Source: Salibacterium halotolerans
Lineage (GTDB): Bacteria; Bacillota; Bacilli; Bacillales; Marinococcaceae
Length of the DNA stretch: 64,000 nt
Assembly (NCBI RefSeq): GCF_900115625.1
Contig: NZ_FOXD01000001.1
Location: 233,517-297,516, forward strand
Direction of reading: 5' to 3'
Shown: positions 63,956 through 64,000 of the stretch, in pieces
Position numbering within the stretch: position 1 is the first letter of the stretch
Layout of the letters: every line of letters starts with the position of its first letter
Notes under the pieces: model-generated
Told to the model about the DNA's origin: nothing
Database searches by the model: none
The model's input: the letters and a program-made list of their open reading frames with translations, nothing else
Position numbers and translations under genes: made by a program

Positions 63956-64000
63956 CTATTTCATATACAAAAAAATCGCCTCTTTCGGTATAATGAAGTC

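Overview
The window looks like chromosome of a moderately halophilic or alkaliphilic member of the Bacillaceae (Firmicutes). The evidence is: strong AGGAGG-type ribosome binding sites with frequent TTG and GTG starts; Bacillus-type families (Des/DesK, HisJ, GbsR, YrhK, class II GalT, CcpA-like cre sites); several glycine-betaine systems (BCCT carrier, orphan binding protein, OpuA ABC operon with a GbsR-type regulator); and lipoproteins with acidic Ser/Gly/Glu linkers. The genus cannot be fixed from this sequence alone. No rRNA, tRNA, CRISPR array, phage or transposase gene was seen.

Layout. 1-1735 (-): membrane-fluidity pair des-desK (desK cut by the window edge). 2030-8444 (+): HisJ-type phosphatase, an AMI1-like amidase, then a GntR-controlled sugar-acid catabolic operon (regulator, KdgD-like dehydratase, a divergent enolase-superfamily protein, semialdehyde dehydrogenase). 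8537-13284: a 59-residue unknown gene (-), then a CitA/DctS-type two-component system and a DASS dicarboxylate carrier with a cre-like site. 13368-17984: a MITE-like palindromic element, a secreted protein with three 28-residue repeats, an OmpR-type two-component system, and a candidate structured small RNA whose promoter carries the same 11-bp-phased direct repeat as the secreted-protein promoter. 18038-22616: half-size TrxR-like flavoprotein, HAD hydrolase, and a large secreted protein with OB-fold-like and FIMAH-like regions. 22623-26204: phnDCEE transporter behind a PhoP-type box. 26185-32270: LLM flavin oxidoreductase, MFS carrier, BCCT betaine carrier, orphan betaine-binding lipoprotein and TetR regulator, linked by repeated AGAACGTTCT-like operators. 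32494-35688: a 21-bp degenerate repeat array, MBL hydrolase, Lrp regulator, LysR and an SMR pair. 35852-41606: galKETM plus a LacI-type regulator. 41814-44528: PutP-type symporter with a 36-residue partner gene, and a ureohydrolase-family protein with an altered metal site.

44592-53973: two inverted copies of a ~0.6-kb noncoding element with 53-bp internal periodicity flank a DinB-family gene and a sugar module (tethered binding protein, LytS/YesM-type kinase, YesN-type regulator, then a CUT1 binding protein and two permeases without ATPase, behind a consensus cre). 54230-58926: nitroreductase, GbsR-type regulator and opuAABC. 59014-63554 (-): molybdenum cofactor operon moaA-moeB-moeA-mobB-moaE-moaD. 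The right end holds an alternating GTGTCCAC/GTGGACAC array and a terminator.

Together the genes describe osmoprotectant uptake, use of sugar acids, dicarboxylates, galactose and another sugar under carbon-catabolite control, phosphorus scavenging and Moco synthesis. The least explained pieces are the two-component/small-RNA module near 13.7-17.6 kb, the divergent enolase, the Cys-substituted ureohydrolase and the inverted 0.6-kb repeats.
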